Assembly: GCA_905331475.1 (NCBI GenBank)
Contig: CAJNYU010000743.1
Coordinates: 62,001 to 126,000 of the forward strand
Direction: 5' to 3'
DNA: 64,000 bases
Source of the DNA: Rotaria socialis
Lineage: Eukaryota; Rotifera; Eurotatoria; Philodinida; Philodinidae
The notes under the pieces: model-generated
The model's database searches: none
What the model was told of the DNA's origin: nothing
Seen by the model: the letters and a program-made list of their open reading frames with translations, nothing else
Shown: positions 12,005-21,908 of the stretch, piece by piece
Layout of the letters: each line of letters starts with the position of its first letter
Numbering within the stretch: the first letter of the stretch is position 1
Translations under genes and position numbers: made by a program

Positions 12005-12369
12005 AATAATTTTCCAGGTTGATTATCTGAATATGTTTATAAAGTATCGTTATTTGATGAACGTCCATTTGAGCATGATTTTTTTCTTCAAATTGCTCAA
12101 TCATTTTCATTTATGAAAGAATTAATTGTAAGTAATAAAAAACCGTAGAAGAATAAATTATATAAGAAACCAAAGAACGGCAATCAAGATTTATCAATTA
12201 TTAAATATTTTTATCTGACTATACTCAATCTTTACGAAGCTCATGATGATTGCGTCGAACAATTCCTGGTTGCTACAGAAATGTATTTGCCGAATAAAAT
12301 TCATCTTTTTGTCTATTATGAAGCACTGAATATCTGAAAGACTATTTTCCTCAGATAAATAAATTTTGA
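12005..12369 (+). pseudogene. F-box/leucine-rich family pseudogene (3' part)
   Basis: Reads in one frame as NNFPG, stop (TGA 12020), then SEYVYKVSLFDERPFEHDFF, IAQSFSFMKELIVSNKKP, stop (TAG 12146), then DLSIIKYFYLTILNLYEAHD and EMYLPNKIHLFVYYEAL. A frameshift near 12327 gives EYLKDYFPQINKF and a stop at 12367-12369. The alternation of short leucine-rich strands and the ending match the C-terminal half of an F-box family that I believe is greatly expanded in bdelloid rotifers; that comparison is from memory. Two in-frame stops plus a frameshift make this non-functional. The intact-looking N-terminal half of the same family occurs about 4 kb downstream (16596). Confidence 0.6.
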
Positions 12370-12781
12370 TTATTGTAAATAATTATTAAAATAAAACATG
12401 AAGTAATAACCAGATTCATTTATAAAGATTCAACGCGTTACAACGAAGAGAAAAGAATGAAGAAGCAGTAGTGTAGAAATCAAAAACTTGATTCTAGTCG
12501 AAAATGTTTTTGCAGTGTCCAACTATTGAACTCTTACCCACCAGAACTGTATCTCTTCCTCTATTGCCCGCTCAATGTGGAGATGCCCCTCAGAGTTGTG
12601 CTCTTGAATATTTATCCTCTGCAGTGTTGACTTCACCGTTCAGTTGAAAACTTGAAAGAACTCTTCAAGTTTTAAATGTATGATAATATTTGCTTGAATC
12701 TATTCATAGAAAAGTAGTATTGTCTAGCTAAAAAATTATTTTTTAAGGATCGGTAGAAGAAAAAAAGAACAAGAATGAATA

Positions 12782-12892
12782 TTAATGATTTTCTTTATTG
12801 AATTGTTTTAAATGTTTCATATATTGTTGAATATGTTCTTTTTCTTCTCGTTTTTCTGTAATATGTCGTTGTTTTTTAGGTTGATGGTCTTC
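12782..12892 (-). other. Possible coding fragment, basic/charged tail
   Basis: 36 codons ending in TAA at 12782-12784, reading EDHQPKKQRHITEKREEKEH and then QQYMKHLKQFNKENH. The lysine/glutamate-rich helical character and use of third positions look coding, but no start or convincing acceptor was found. It could be the last exon of a small gene whose first exon lies near 13264. Confidence 0.3.
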
Positions 12893-13174
12893 CTCCGTTC
12901 ATAGAAAAAAGTTCCTACTTTCCTTTCTTATACTATCTATCTTAATATACAGAAATAGATGTGCATCTTTTCATAATCAATGAGACTTTCAATCATAAAA
13001 AATATTTCTATTTGTACGAAATAACATTAAAAAAAATAAATATTCATGACTATCAGATAAGATTATAAGTTACAAAAATTCTTTTATTATATTAAACTAA
13101 ACTTTTGGTGTAGTTCAAAATATGATTAGTAATCAATTTGATTGAAACTTTTGAATGAAGATAAGAAATGAAAT

Positions 13175-13264
13175 TCAAAAATTGTGTATTTCTTTTCTTT
13201 TCTTTTGTTGAGGAAGATCAAGTCTCATTGTTAAACGGATTCGATATTCTAACCAATCCACCAT
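13175..13264 (-). other. Possible small coding exon
   Basis: 29-codon frame with ATG in a good context, MVDWLEYRIRLTMRLDLPQQ followed by KKRKEIHNF and a stop. Too short to identify. It is listed because its residue composition differs from the random AT-rich frames nearby and because a similarly charged fragment follows on the same strand at 12782-12892. Confidence 0.25.
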
Positions 13265-14201
13265 GGTTTTATTCTATATAGTTGCAAAAAAGGTTTGTGC
13301 CAAATACGATAAAACTACAATTCTTAGTTATGTACAATAAAGGAATTGATTTCATAAAACATAATAATTTTTATATAAAAGTTCAATTTCGTAATTAGTC
13401 AAAGAATTCATAGATCAGTATGAGAAATTCTTCTTTATGCATGATTTATAGTAAATTGAAAATATTTCGAAGAAATTGCTTCTTTATCTCTGAACAATAA
13501 CGATGAATTATTTAAACGAAAAAAACAACTTCCACATATGTTTAAAATTTATCACAGTGAAAAAAGAAAAGAAATGAGCCTAACTTTACGTTCAGTCAAT
13601 CTTTTTTTATTCGAAAGAATATTTACTAAATATATTTAAACAGCAGAAAAAAAGCACGACTACTATTCCGACGTAGAATATTAAGATCATTTTTATTTCC
13701 ATTTGCCTGTTGATTATCATTCATTTTATTCGTTTCATTAGACAAATAAAAGATTTTGATGTTGGACAACAATTTATCGGAACAGGTAAGCTGTTTCCTA
13801 AATCGAAAAATAAGCATCGTTCAAACAGATTTTATTTTCGATTTTAGAGAATTGAAATAGCCTTGACGACGAAGTTAAGTATTCTTAATCAACATAGCCT
13901 TCCTTGAGCCTTATACCGAATGAGAAGACAATCCACGCGAAAGTCTCTCACAACTAAATCAGAATTGAAACGAGGTGGTTCTTTTCATGATACTATTTAG
14001 TGGCATTCATACATTAAGATTTCACTGTTCTAATCAGAAATTTTATCGTGCTCTCATATATTTCAATTAAACAAATAATGCTTCATATTAGCAAAAAACG
14101 TTTGTCATCTCGTATATATTCCATATAAAGTCTTGCACGAGCAAATTTCTATGCTACAACAGCTCGATTGTCAATCGTATTCTTCCATCATTGCAATTAA
14201 A

Positions 14202-14708
14202 CTATGCATAAGCAACAGTAACATATCTACATGCAAAAAGACCAAAAATTATAAAACCAAGATTCGATGCAAATAAATCGAAACCTGTAGCATAACTTGT
14301 TAGATCAGGTTTATTACATGTTAATAAAACAAGTTCATATCCGTAATTCGAAATAAAGTAAAACAAGTTGTCAATATTGTCGATCAAAATAATAAATAGC
14401 TGGACTAGGTTCAACTCTTTTAATCTTACTATAATCATGAGTCTTTTTTTTTTACAAATATCATTGTCCTGTTCATCCTTATTATTTCTTCCTGGCAGAT
14501 TTATCATGTTTGAAACGGGCTAATCTGTAAGTTGGTAGAAAGAAAGTGAGCATCGAAAATTTCTTTCTATTGTTAAATTATTATGTCTTGTTAATGAAAC
14601 TATTTGTGGTTCAATTTGATTTGATGGTTGTTGTTGTTGTTCTAATGTAGCAGCAAAGTAAAAAATTGTTAAAATGATTAGAATCCATTTTGAAATATGA
14701 ATAATCAT
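14202..14708 (-). pseudogene. Secreted/membrane protein frame interrupted by one TAG
   Basis: A single frame of 168 sense-codon positions broken by one TAG at 14520-14522. The N-terminus MIIHISKWILIILTIFYFAA looks like a signal peptide and is followed by a Gln-rich stretch (EQQQQPSNQ). After the stop the same frame continues (PVSNMINLPGRNNKDEQDND) to a C-terminal hydrophobic segment (about LGFIIFGLFACRYVTVAYA) and a final stop. Such a layout fits a GPI-anchored or single-pass surface protein. No family recognised. The interruption could be a true nonsense mutation, a sequencing error or stop-codon readthrough. Confidence 0.4.
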
Positions 14709-14888
14709 ACATTCAAGTATTACCTGAAAAAGGAGATTTTTATTAAATCAGGAGACAAATTTACTGTCTAAAGAAGAAGAACAACGCTTTTATGACAGTG
14801 AGATATATTACTGTTTTATTTCGGCAAAGCATTAATGACATCAATTTTGATGTTGTAAACAATGTCAAAATTTATTACAAATATTTAT

Positions 14889-15866
14889 TTAATTAAGTTC
14901 AGAAGGCTTGAACCATTTTCTTAACTTATATTCAAAAATATACTCAATACAACAAAATGGAAGAAGATTTTCAAGACTTTGACGCATGTTTGTATCATTT
15001 TCATCACGTGACTTGGTAAGAAGATGTTGAATTAATGTGATCTCTAAGTTCTCACCGTATAAGTTGCAAATTGCTTCGATTATATTCTTTGAGTGTCTAT
15101 CTGGTGACGAACAAGTTCGATTAGCCATCCTGCGTGTACTTTTAGTCGCTAGCATAAGTCAACTTTCTCTGTAAGCGTTACATAAGTAGGTTTCTGGTAA
15201 TTTTTGTTTAATCCAACTTTCAGGTGATGAATAAAAATCACCACATGGAATTTCAAAGTCTTATGGCGATTTTTCCACTGTTTTCTCAAACAAAATCCAT
15301 CACTTCAAGATGATTTAAATGAATTGGAGAAAAGCTACCACTATAAACAAGAATGACATTCTTATTTTGGATTGTGTTACTTATCGACAAAGGTAATTTG
15401 ATCGTGTCAATTGGCGTTTGAATTTCACAAGGAAATCGAACTAAAGATGATGTCCAGACATCATAATCTATTGAAAGTTTAGTGACAGATTGAAAGGCCA
15501 ATGGCCGCCATTTATCAAGTAGATCTGAGCAATCTAAGAAGATTATACAGTCCAAAGTGCATCTCTTATCCTTCCATTGGACCACCAATTGCATCAAAAT
15601 CTGCTTGAATAAATATTTTGAGCATTATAGTTTTGACTAGACAAATCACCGTGAAAAAGACAAGAACGAATGTGAACTTGATTTGATACAAACAGCGCTA
15701 TTATATGTAGAACAAGTCGTTCACAAAGAAGAATCAATTTCATATTCTTTGCATGATCACTAATCAAATGAGGATCGATTTTCATTGTTTGTACAACGGA
15801 TTTAAAATGTTGTTCAATAGAAAAGGGTGCATCAATCGTCGTACCGGGTATTATTTTATTCTGCAT
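14889..15866 (-). pseudogene. Nucleotidyltransferase-like (NMNAT-type) pseudogene
   Basis: Three minus-strand frames in order. 15866-15594 begins MQNKIIPGTTIDAPFSIEQH. 15597-15286 ends with VILVYSGSFSPIHLNHLEVM. 15155-14889 begins MLATKSTRRMANRTCSS. The GSFSPIHLNH stretch matches the nucleotide-binding (G/T)SFxPxHxxH signature of nicotinamide-nucleotide adenylyltransferases and relatives. After it, a frameshift near 15290 and a stop near 15160 break the gene; in the shifted frame GDFYSSPESWIKQKLPETYL continues the fold. The signature sits unusually far from the first ATG, so the N-terminal extension may be a separate domain or a fused relic. Substrate not decidable. Confidence 0.5.
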
Positions 15867-15933
15867 TTATATAATAATTATTAATATCAAATCCAAATCG
15901 ACCAGGGCTTGAGTGTAGGTCTGGAACTTCTTT

Positions 15934-16043
15934 GGTTCTCTCAACTTTGGTCGAAAGAAAAAATGTCGAAAAAGAAAAATATCAGTGCAGGTGGCGCTTT
16001 ACTCCATTTCGACATTTTTATTTCGACCAAAGTTGAGAGAACC
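15934..16043. repeat. Near-perfect hairpin (38/37-nt arms)
   Basis: The arm at 15934-15971 is the reverse complement of 16007-16043 with about one substitution and one gap, separated by a 35-nt loop. Transcribed from either strand it would fold into one long stem. It could be a foldback MITE relic, a precursor of small RNA, or a snapback duplication. No terminal direct repeat was evident. Confidence 0.8.
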
Positions 16044-16595
16044 GATCAATTATTAACAAAGAGAGATGATACAATGATTATGAGCTTTTCAAATGTGATA
16101 TTTAGATGAAGACTACTTAACTTTCAAGTCTCTTTATATTATAATACCTACCTATGAATAGATGAGTGAGTATTCGTCTGACAGTTCGTGGTCTTCAAAT
16201 AGTATTGTAAATGTTGACATTCAATTTTAAGTCAGAATGCAAAAATATGTAAATATAACAGTAGGATTTGGGAAAGATTACTTTTAGTCTGTCAGATATA
16301 ATATCGAATCAGATCGCGTAAATATTTCGCTACACAACCTTACTACGATTTTTCACAATTGAATAAAGTGAAAACTTCGAAGCCGACGTATTACTTGTGT
16401 ATTATAAAAAGTATATAATATATGAGAAAGATTGTGATAAAAGAAGGATGAGCTGTTAAGGAACGAAAGAGAATGCCTGACAGAAAGAAAAAAAAAAGGC
16501 AGCATCCGTTCATCATAGCCTATTGTAATAGCATGAATATTTATCGTTTCATTGTTCTCTCAGACGGTAATGAGAAAAAAAATATGTCAATATAA

Positions 16596-17036
16596 ATGAA
16601 CGCGATTGAACTGGATGAATTAGATATGAACATTTCGAATAACAATCATCTCAATATACTTAATTTGCCCAATGAAATTTTATTCATTATTTTTAAAAAA
16701 CTGAATATGGTCGATGTTCTGTATTCACTTATGGATGTTACTCAACGATTTGATCAATTAGCATTTAATCCATTTTATATTCGTAATATTAATATGACCT
16801 CTATGACAATGAAATCATTTTATGATAGTACCTACTCAATAGACAATCAAGTTCTTGATAGAATTTGTAAAAATATCTTACCTCGAATTTATGATCAGGT
16901 GAATGAACTCGTTGTTGAACAATATTCAATGGAGCGTGTTCTTCATACTGTCAATTATCCTCAACTTTATTCGTTAACACTTATGGATTTTCCAGAAGAA
17001 GTACTTCTCAATTACTTAACAAGTAAACTACTTTAA
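16596..17036 (+). CDS. Short F-box protein
   Basis: 146 aa, single exon. Residues about 21-65 form an F-box: LNLPNEILFIIFKKLNMVDV, then LYSLMDVTQRFDQLAFNPFY. F-box domains bind Skp1 and bring substrates to SCF ubiquitin ligases. The remainder, to NYPQLYSLTLMDFPEEVL, is the beginning of a leucine-rich substrate-binding region. Members of the family seem to need several hundred residues, so this copy is C-terminally truncated by the stop at 17034-17036 and may be a dominant-negative-like short form or an early pseudogene. The missing C-terminal part resembles the relic at 12005-12369. Upstream, 16596 is the first ATG of the frame. Confidence 0.65.
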   Translation: MNAIELDELDMNISNNNHLNILNLPNEILFIIFKKLNMVDVLYSLMDVTQRFDQLAFNPFYIRNINMTSMTMKSFYDSTYSIDNQVLDRICKNILPRIYDQVNELVVEQYSMERVLHTVNYPQLYSLTLMDFPEEVLLNYLTSKLL

Positions 17037-17039
17037 TTT

Positions 17040-17535
17040 TAATACAATAGTGAAATCATTAGAAATAAGTTAATAATTGTTTATCTTTTTTGTTTATGAA
17101 TTGAAGGTAATACAATTCTTCGCAAACTTCTTATTGTATTTATTCTTTGTAACAATTCTGTAATGTATATGTGTAATCTTTTTGAAATTCTTTAGAAATG
17201 ATATTGTATCATTGATATTGTTTTATTTCAGTCATTTATTTTATTCGATACTTTTCTAACAGAATCAATGTTTAAGATTTCAATTAAAAGCACTAGAGAA
17301 TTTTATTCAAATATTGCTTTAATAATAAATAATTCCTTGTATCGTCTTTCTACGACTAGTTTTCCTCGAATTTATGTTTGTCAGTGTGTATCAGTACAGT
17401 ACAGAAATATTTTATAAGAAAAAAATGCGAAAGGATCTAAATCTATTTGTATAAATTAGATAGTCGGCATCATTTTGATTTTTGTATGTATTTTTTATTA
17501 ATTAATTATCGAAAAGATTGAAGAAAATATCTTAC
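17040..17535. other. AT-rich spacer
   Basis: No continuation of the F-box gene and no other feature seen. Confidence 0.5.
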
Positions 17536-17651
17536 CAATAACGAGAGACAGCTGTTTCTATCTCAATATCATATAAACCAAGTGCAAATAAATTCGGATA
17601 ATTTGTAGCAAGAAGAATACGTTTGATAGATGATGATTCAAGATTAGCCAT
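17536..17651 (-). pseudogene. Antisense F-box family exon fragment
   Basis: Starts with ATG at 17651 and reads MANLESSSIKRILLATNYPN, then LFALGLYDIEIETAVSRY, followed by a good donor (GGTAAGAT). The NYPxLxxLxL core matches NYPQLYSLTLM in the F-box gene 500 bp away on the other strand. No next exon was found. It is probably a relic of an inverted family member, although a small spliced gene cannot be excluded. Confidence 0.4.
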
Positions 17652-18764
17652 TGAATTTTATGATGAATTTCATGTAAGATTTGTAAACAAAATCCTTTTT
17701 GTAAAAAATTTTAAAAAATAACAAGTTTCATATGTACTAAGAAAATATTGTAGATAACTAGTTTTTATAGCTAGAAAGATTATAACATTGAAATTAATCT
17801 TTGATTAAATTAAACCCTGCTCAGTGTCCTGTCTATGCGTTGACTTCAACGAATGATTTTTCTCATTCTGTGTATGAACAAGAAAAGATTTCAAACTTTT
17901 TGAATTAATCCTTTTTTTATGAGAAAGCTGCTATTCTTTTATCTGGCCAGAGGTCATACGATAGTTGTAAAATCCTGCACATTTTGAAGTAGAAAAACTA
18001 AGCTACGAACTATAAGACATAATATACATTAGTACGCAATATATTTCATATGTATTACAGCAAATTTGCAAAATTTGTTGAATTTAGTAATAAATAGTCT
18101 TCAAATAGTACAAATTGAATGATGGTTTTTCTTATTTTCTTATTGGTCCGGTCCACACTAGTATACTGTATTTAGTGTTGAAAACAGTGAAGAATTTTGA
18201 AACTTATTGCTTTAATTGATGCTGAAAATAACTAGATTATTTCCAATTCTTATCTTTTTCTGTATTATTTATGTTTGAAACGTTGTGGAGATTTTCTTTA
18301 ATTTTTACCGAAATCTAAACTTATCCATTCATATAGTTTCGAGCTTTGAGTCTATTCTTACAGAATTTGTATGCATATTGATGTATTTTTTTTCTTTCAT
18401 AATATTCCTTCAACTGAGAAACGCCGATGATCTAGATAGATAATTGTTACAACTCATGAACTATTTTCTGAGCTATTATTTCCTCTAAAGTTACTAAATA
18501 AAAGCATACTGTATTTATAAACTTTTTGCTATCTCATTCATGCATATCTGATAGAAAACGTGGTTTCGTTTAACAATTGAAAGGTTATTGACAACTGCAT
18601 TCACGCAGTAAATCAATACATAATTAGTTGATGGCATATTCGCACTCGAAATGAATGATTATACATCTTCAGTGCTTTTTCAATGAAAAAAAAACCAGTA
18701 GAATGATAAGAAAATGAAAGAAAGACATTAACAAAAATGTCGTTGCACTTCGTAATCAGAAAAA
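17652..18764. other. Intergenic, upstream of NCS1 gene
   Basis: AT-rich with no recognisable gene or element. The promoter of the transporter presumably lies in the last few hundred bases, but no clear motif was seen. Confidence 0.5.
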
Positions 18765-20457
18765 ATGGAGATGGCAAACTTTTCTATTCAATGTAAAAGT
18801 CCATCGTATAATCTCTCTGATGAATTAACGAATAGTCAACTCTATAGTGAAGATCTTGCACCGACTCCATCGTCCCAACGAACATGGACAATATGGAATT
18901 ATGCTGCATTATGGATTTCGATGTGTCATTGTTTACCAACTTATGCTTTATGTGGAAGTTTGATAACGGGTGGTATGAATTGGCTTCAAGCATTAGTTAC
19001 GATTGGAATAGGAAATTTAATTGTATTGATTCCAATTTTACTTATTGCTCAGCCAGGAACAAAATATGGAATTCCATTTCCTGTTTTAGCTCGATCAGCA
19101 TTTGGTACTTATGGTGCTAATGTACCAGCTATGCTTCGAGGGCTTGTTGCTTGTGGAGTAAGTTTTCAAAGATAAAGATTATCAAACAGAAAAATGAAAA
19201 ATGATTTTTGGTGTTGTAGTGGCTTGGCATCAATGTGTTCTTGGGTGGTGAAGCTCTTAAAACATTTGTTATAGCTGTTTGGCCAGGTTACGAAAATGTC
19301 GGACAGAATTTCACATTTCTTGGTTTATCTATACCAAGTTGGTTAACATTTGGTTTATGTTTATTAGTACATATTATAATTATTTATTATGGTATGGAAG
19401 CAGTTAAAAAATTCGAAAATTGGGCAGCACCCGTTGTACTTATTATGGCTGCTATTCTTCTTGTTTGGTTGGTCGTAAAAGCTAAAGGTTTAGGTTCAAT
19501 GTTAAAAAAACCATCGAAATTTCAGACGTTTCATGAATTTTGGATTATATTTATACCTTCATTGACAAGTCAGATTTTTTTATTCGTAAATTTTAATTGT
19601 TTTTGTTTTTGTTTTGTTTTATAGGCACCATTGGTTTTTGGTCCACACTTGCATTAAACATTCCAGATTTTACGAGATATGGTCGTAGTCAACGTGATCA
19701 AATACTTGGCCAATCACTTGGATTACCTTTAACTATGCTCATATTTAGTGCTATGGCCGTTATTATAACAAGTACAGCACAAGATGTTCTTGTGAATGCA
19801 CCAGGAAATTTATGGGATCCTGTTTATTTACTTGCAGTTATAACTTCTCCAGATCGTGCTTTCTTCTCAACACCAATGCGTATCATCATAGCTATTGTTT
19901 CCTTATTAGGCATATTAATCGCTACTGTTTCCGTAAACATAGCAGCAAATGTTGTTTCTCCAGCAAATGATTTCGCTAATCTATGTCCAAAATATATTTC
20001 ATTTAAGACTGGAGGCTTAATAACTTGCATATTATCCGTTGTTATAATGCCTTGGAAACTATTATCTAGTTCAGAAGAATATGTTTTCACATGGTTAATT
20101 GGTTATTCAGCGTTATTGGGTCCTATTGCTGGTATAATTATTGGTGATTATTATTTATTGAAAAGACGAAAATTAGAAATTGTTGAATTATATTGTGATA
20201 CGTATCCACTCTATAGTTCTCGAGCTATGAATTGGATTGCTATGTTATCACTTGCAGTTGGAATTGCACCAAATATACCAGGCTTTATTAGAAGTTTACA
20301 ACTTGATCATAATCGAGAAAAGACAGCTATTGATCAAATTTATATTTATGCTTGGTTTATTGGATTTTTATTGGCTGGATTTGTATATGTTGTGATTATG
20401 TTGCTACATAGAAGATTGAAGTTTTCTAAACTTAGTTGTCGGTTTTTACAAAAATGA
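18765..20457 (+). CDS. NCS1-family nucleobase/hydantoin/allantoin transporter
   Basis: Three exons, 18765-19157, 19220-19568 and 19625-20457, joined in frame through GT-AG introns of 62 and 56 bp, give 524 aa. This is a nucleobase:cation symporter-1 protein, a 12-helix plasma-membrane transporter that takes up purines, pyrimidines, allantoin or hydantoins with Na+ or H+. Signature blocks: WISMCHCLPTYALCGSLITG (TM1), AQPGTKYGIPFPVLARSAFG (TM2-3), GWLGINVFLGGEALKTF across the first junction (TM3, where Mhp1 has Gln and this protein Asn), FWSTLALNIPDFTRYGRSQ (TM6) and IAANVVSPANDFANLCPKYI (TM8). GDYYLLKRRKL follows TM10. Length is normal. Animals generally lack this family, while bacteria, fungi and plants have it, so lateral acquisition followed by intron gain is likely. 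Substrate cannot be decided. Confidence 0.93.
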
Positions 20458-21908
20458 AATAGAATCTATGAATTATCTATTGAAATAAAAGAAAACTTCC
20501 AAAAATTATGAAGTATTTTATTGAATTTCACATTATTTGTCCCATGTGTGATAAATATTCTAAAGCAAAACATATTGTCGAAATCATTTTATTAGCGTCT
20601 TGATATGTAGCCATATCGTGATCGGATATGGTAACATAAAAATATAAATGATACTCGTCGAAGTGTAATTTTTTATTTAAAAAGATCGTGCCAATCTGTA
20701 AAACCTGATACAGCCCCTTTTAAAGATATCTTTCTGTTTAATCGAAGACAAAAAGTAGCAAGTATATAAACGGAAAAACAAGCTCAATAATTGACTTAAG
20801 AAATACTGTGTTCTAAAAGCGTTTTTCAGCTACTCAAAAAATTATCATTAGTAGCAAAGTTAAAATTACGAAGCTGAAAAATAGAGAACATCAAACTAGT
20901 GAGATGAAGACTTGCTGAAATTTTGGAATTGATAAATCAGCCTATTATCATTTTGACGATAGTTTCACCACTGCAGTGTTTAAACACACTCTGAAAATTT
21001 CATTCTATTTAAATATGTCTGACCAAAACCCAGTTTTCAAGAGTCGGAAAACCACATCATCTAGTCAAGTCATTTTTTCGTATTAGAACATATACATATA
21101 AGCAGATACTGTTTTTTTCATACGAACGAGAATGATGCAAATTAGTAAACTATCAATTGAAATAGTTATGAGATTTGCAAGCATTTTCAATCCAATGAAT
21201 ATATATTTCCGGTAAGAATAGTTACTATGATTACCATCTACCTCTATGCATATAAAACATTTTCTATATTGCTATTTTTCTACTTTATTAACATGTTTTC
21301 TCATATAGAAAGATGCATTCATTGCAAACTTATATTTTTCTTCAGACTGCTTAGCAATCATTCAATGATTGAGCCCGAAAAGTAAAAAGAGAAATCATTT
21401 TTTTTCTTTTCATTTTCTAGTAATAATAGCAATAGCACTGTCGATCGTAAAGGATTCAAGTTAATTTACGCACACGTAATGACAAGAATCAGAATGCAGC
21501 AAACGTAAAATTGGTAGCAAGGGAAAGCGAAAGAAACAGAAAACATGCAATGATGTGATTTATTTAACGTCTTTATCAGTGTGCTAACTTTAAATAAGGG
21601 AGGAGAAAAAATCCTTATTTGTTGTGCCATTTTTTGCTCTGTAATTTTTCATCTATCATCGAGAATGTAGGAAGCGGTAAAATGAACAAAAGGAAATTCT
21701 TTCTAAAACATAGAAAAAGAAAAAAAAGAAAAAGAAAGAAAAAGAAAAAAAACGTTTTATTACCTTTTGCATTGTTCTATATATGGTTCATATCTAACTT
21801 TTGATTATAGCTAAACGAGAAAATACTTCAGAGAAAGAACACATGGTAAATTATTTTAGCTATTAACAATTGTTGTGCTGATCCTCAGCTCCTTTTTTTT
21901 TACTATTT
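20458..21908. other. Intergenic between NCS1 and TRPV genes
   Basis: 3' end of the transporter (AATAAA at about 20484) followed by AT-rich sequence. The lysine-rich frame near 21680-21760 is an A/G-rich tract, not a gene. Confidence 0.6.
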
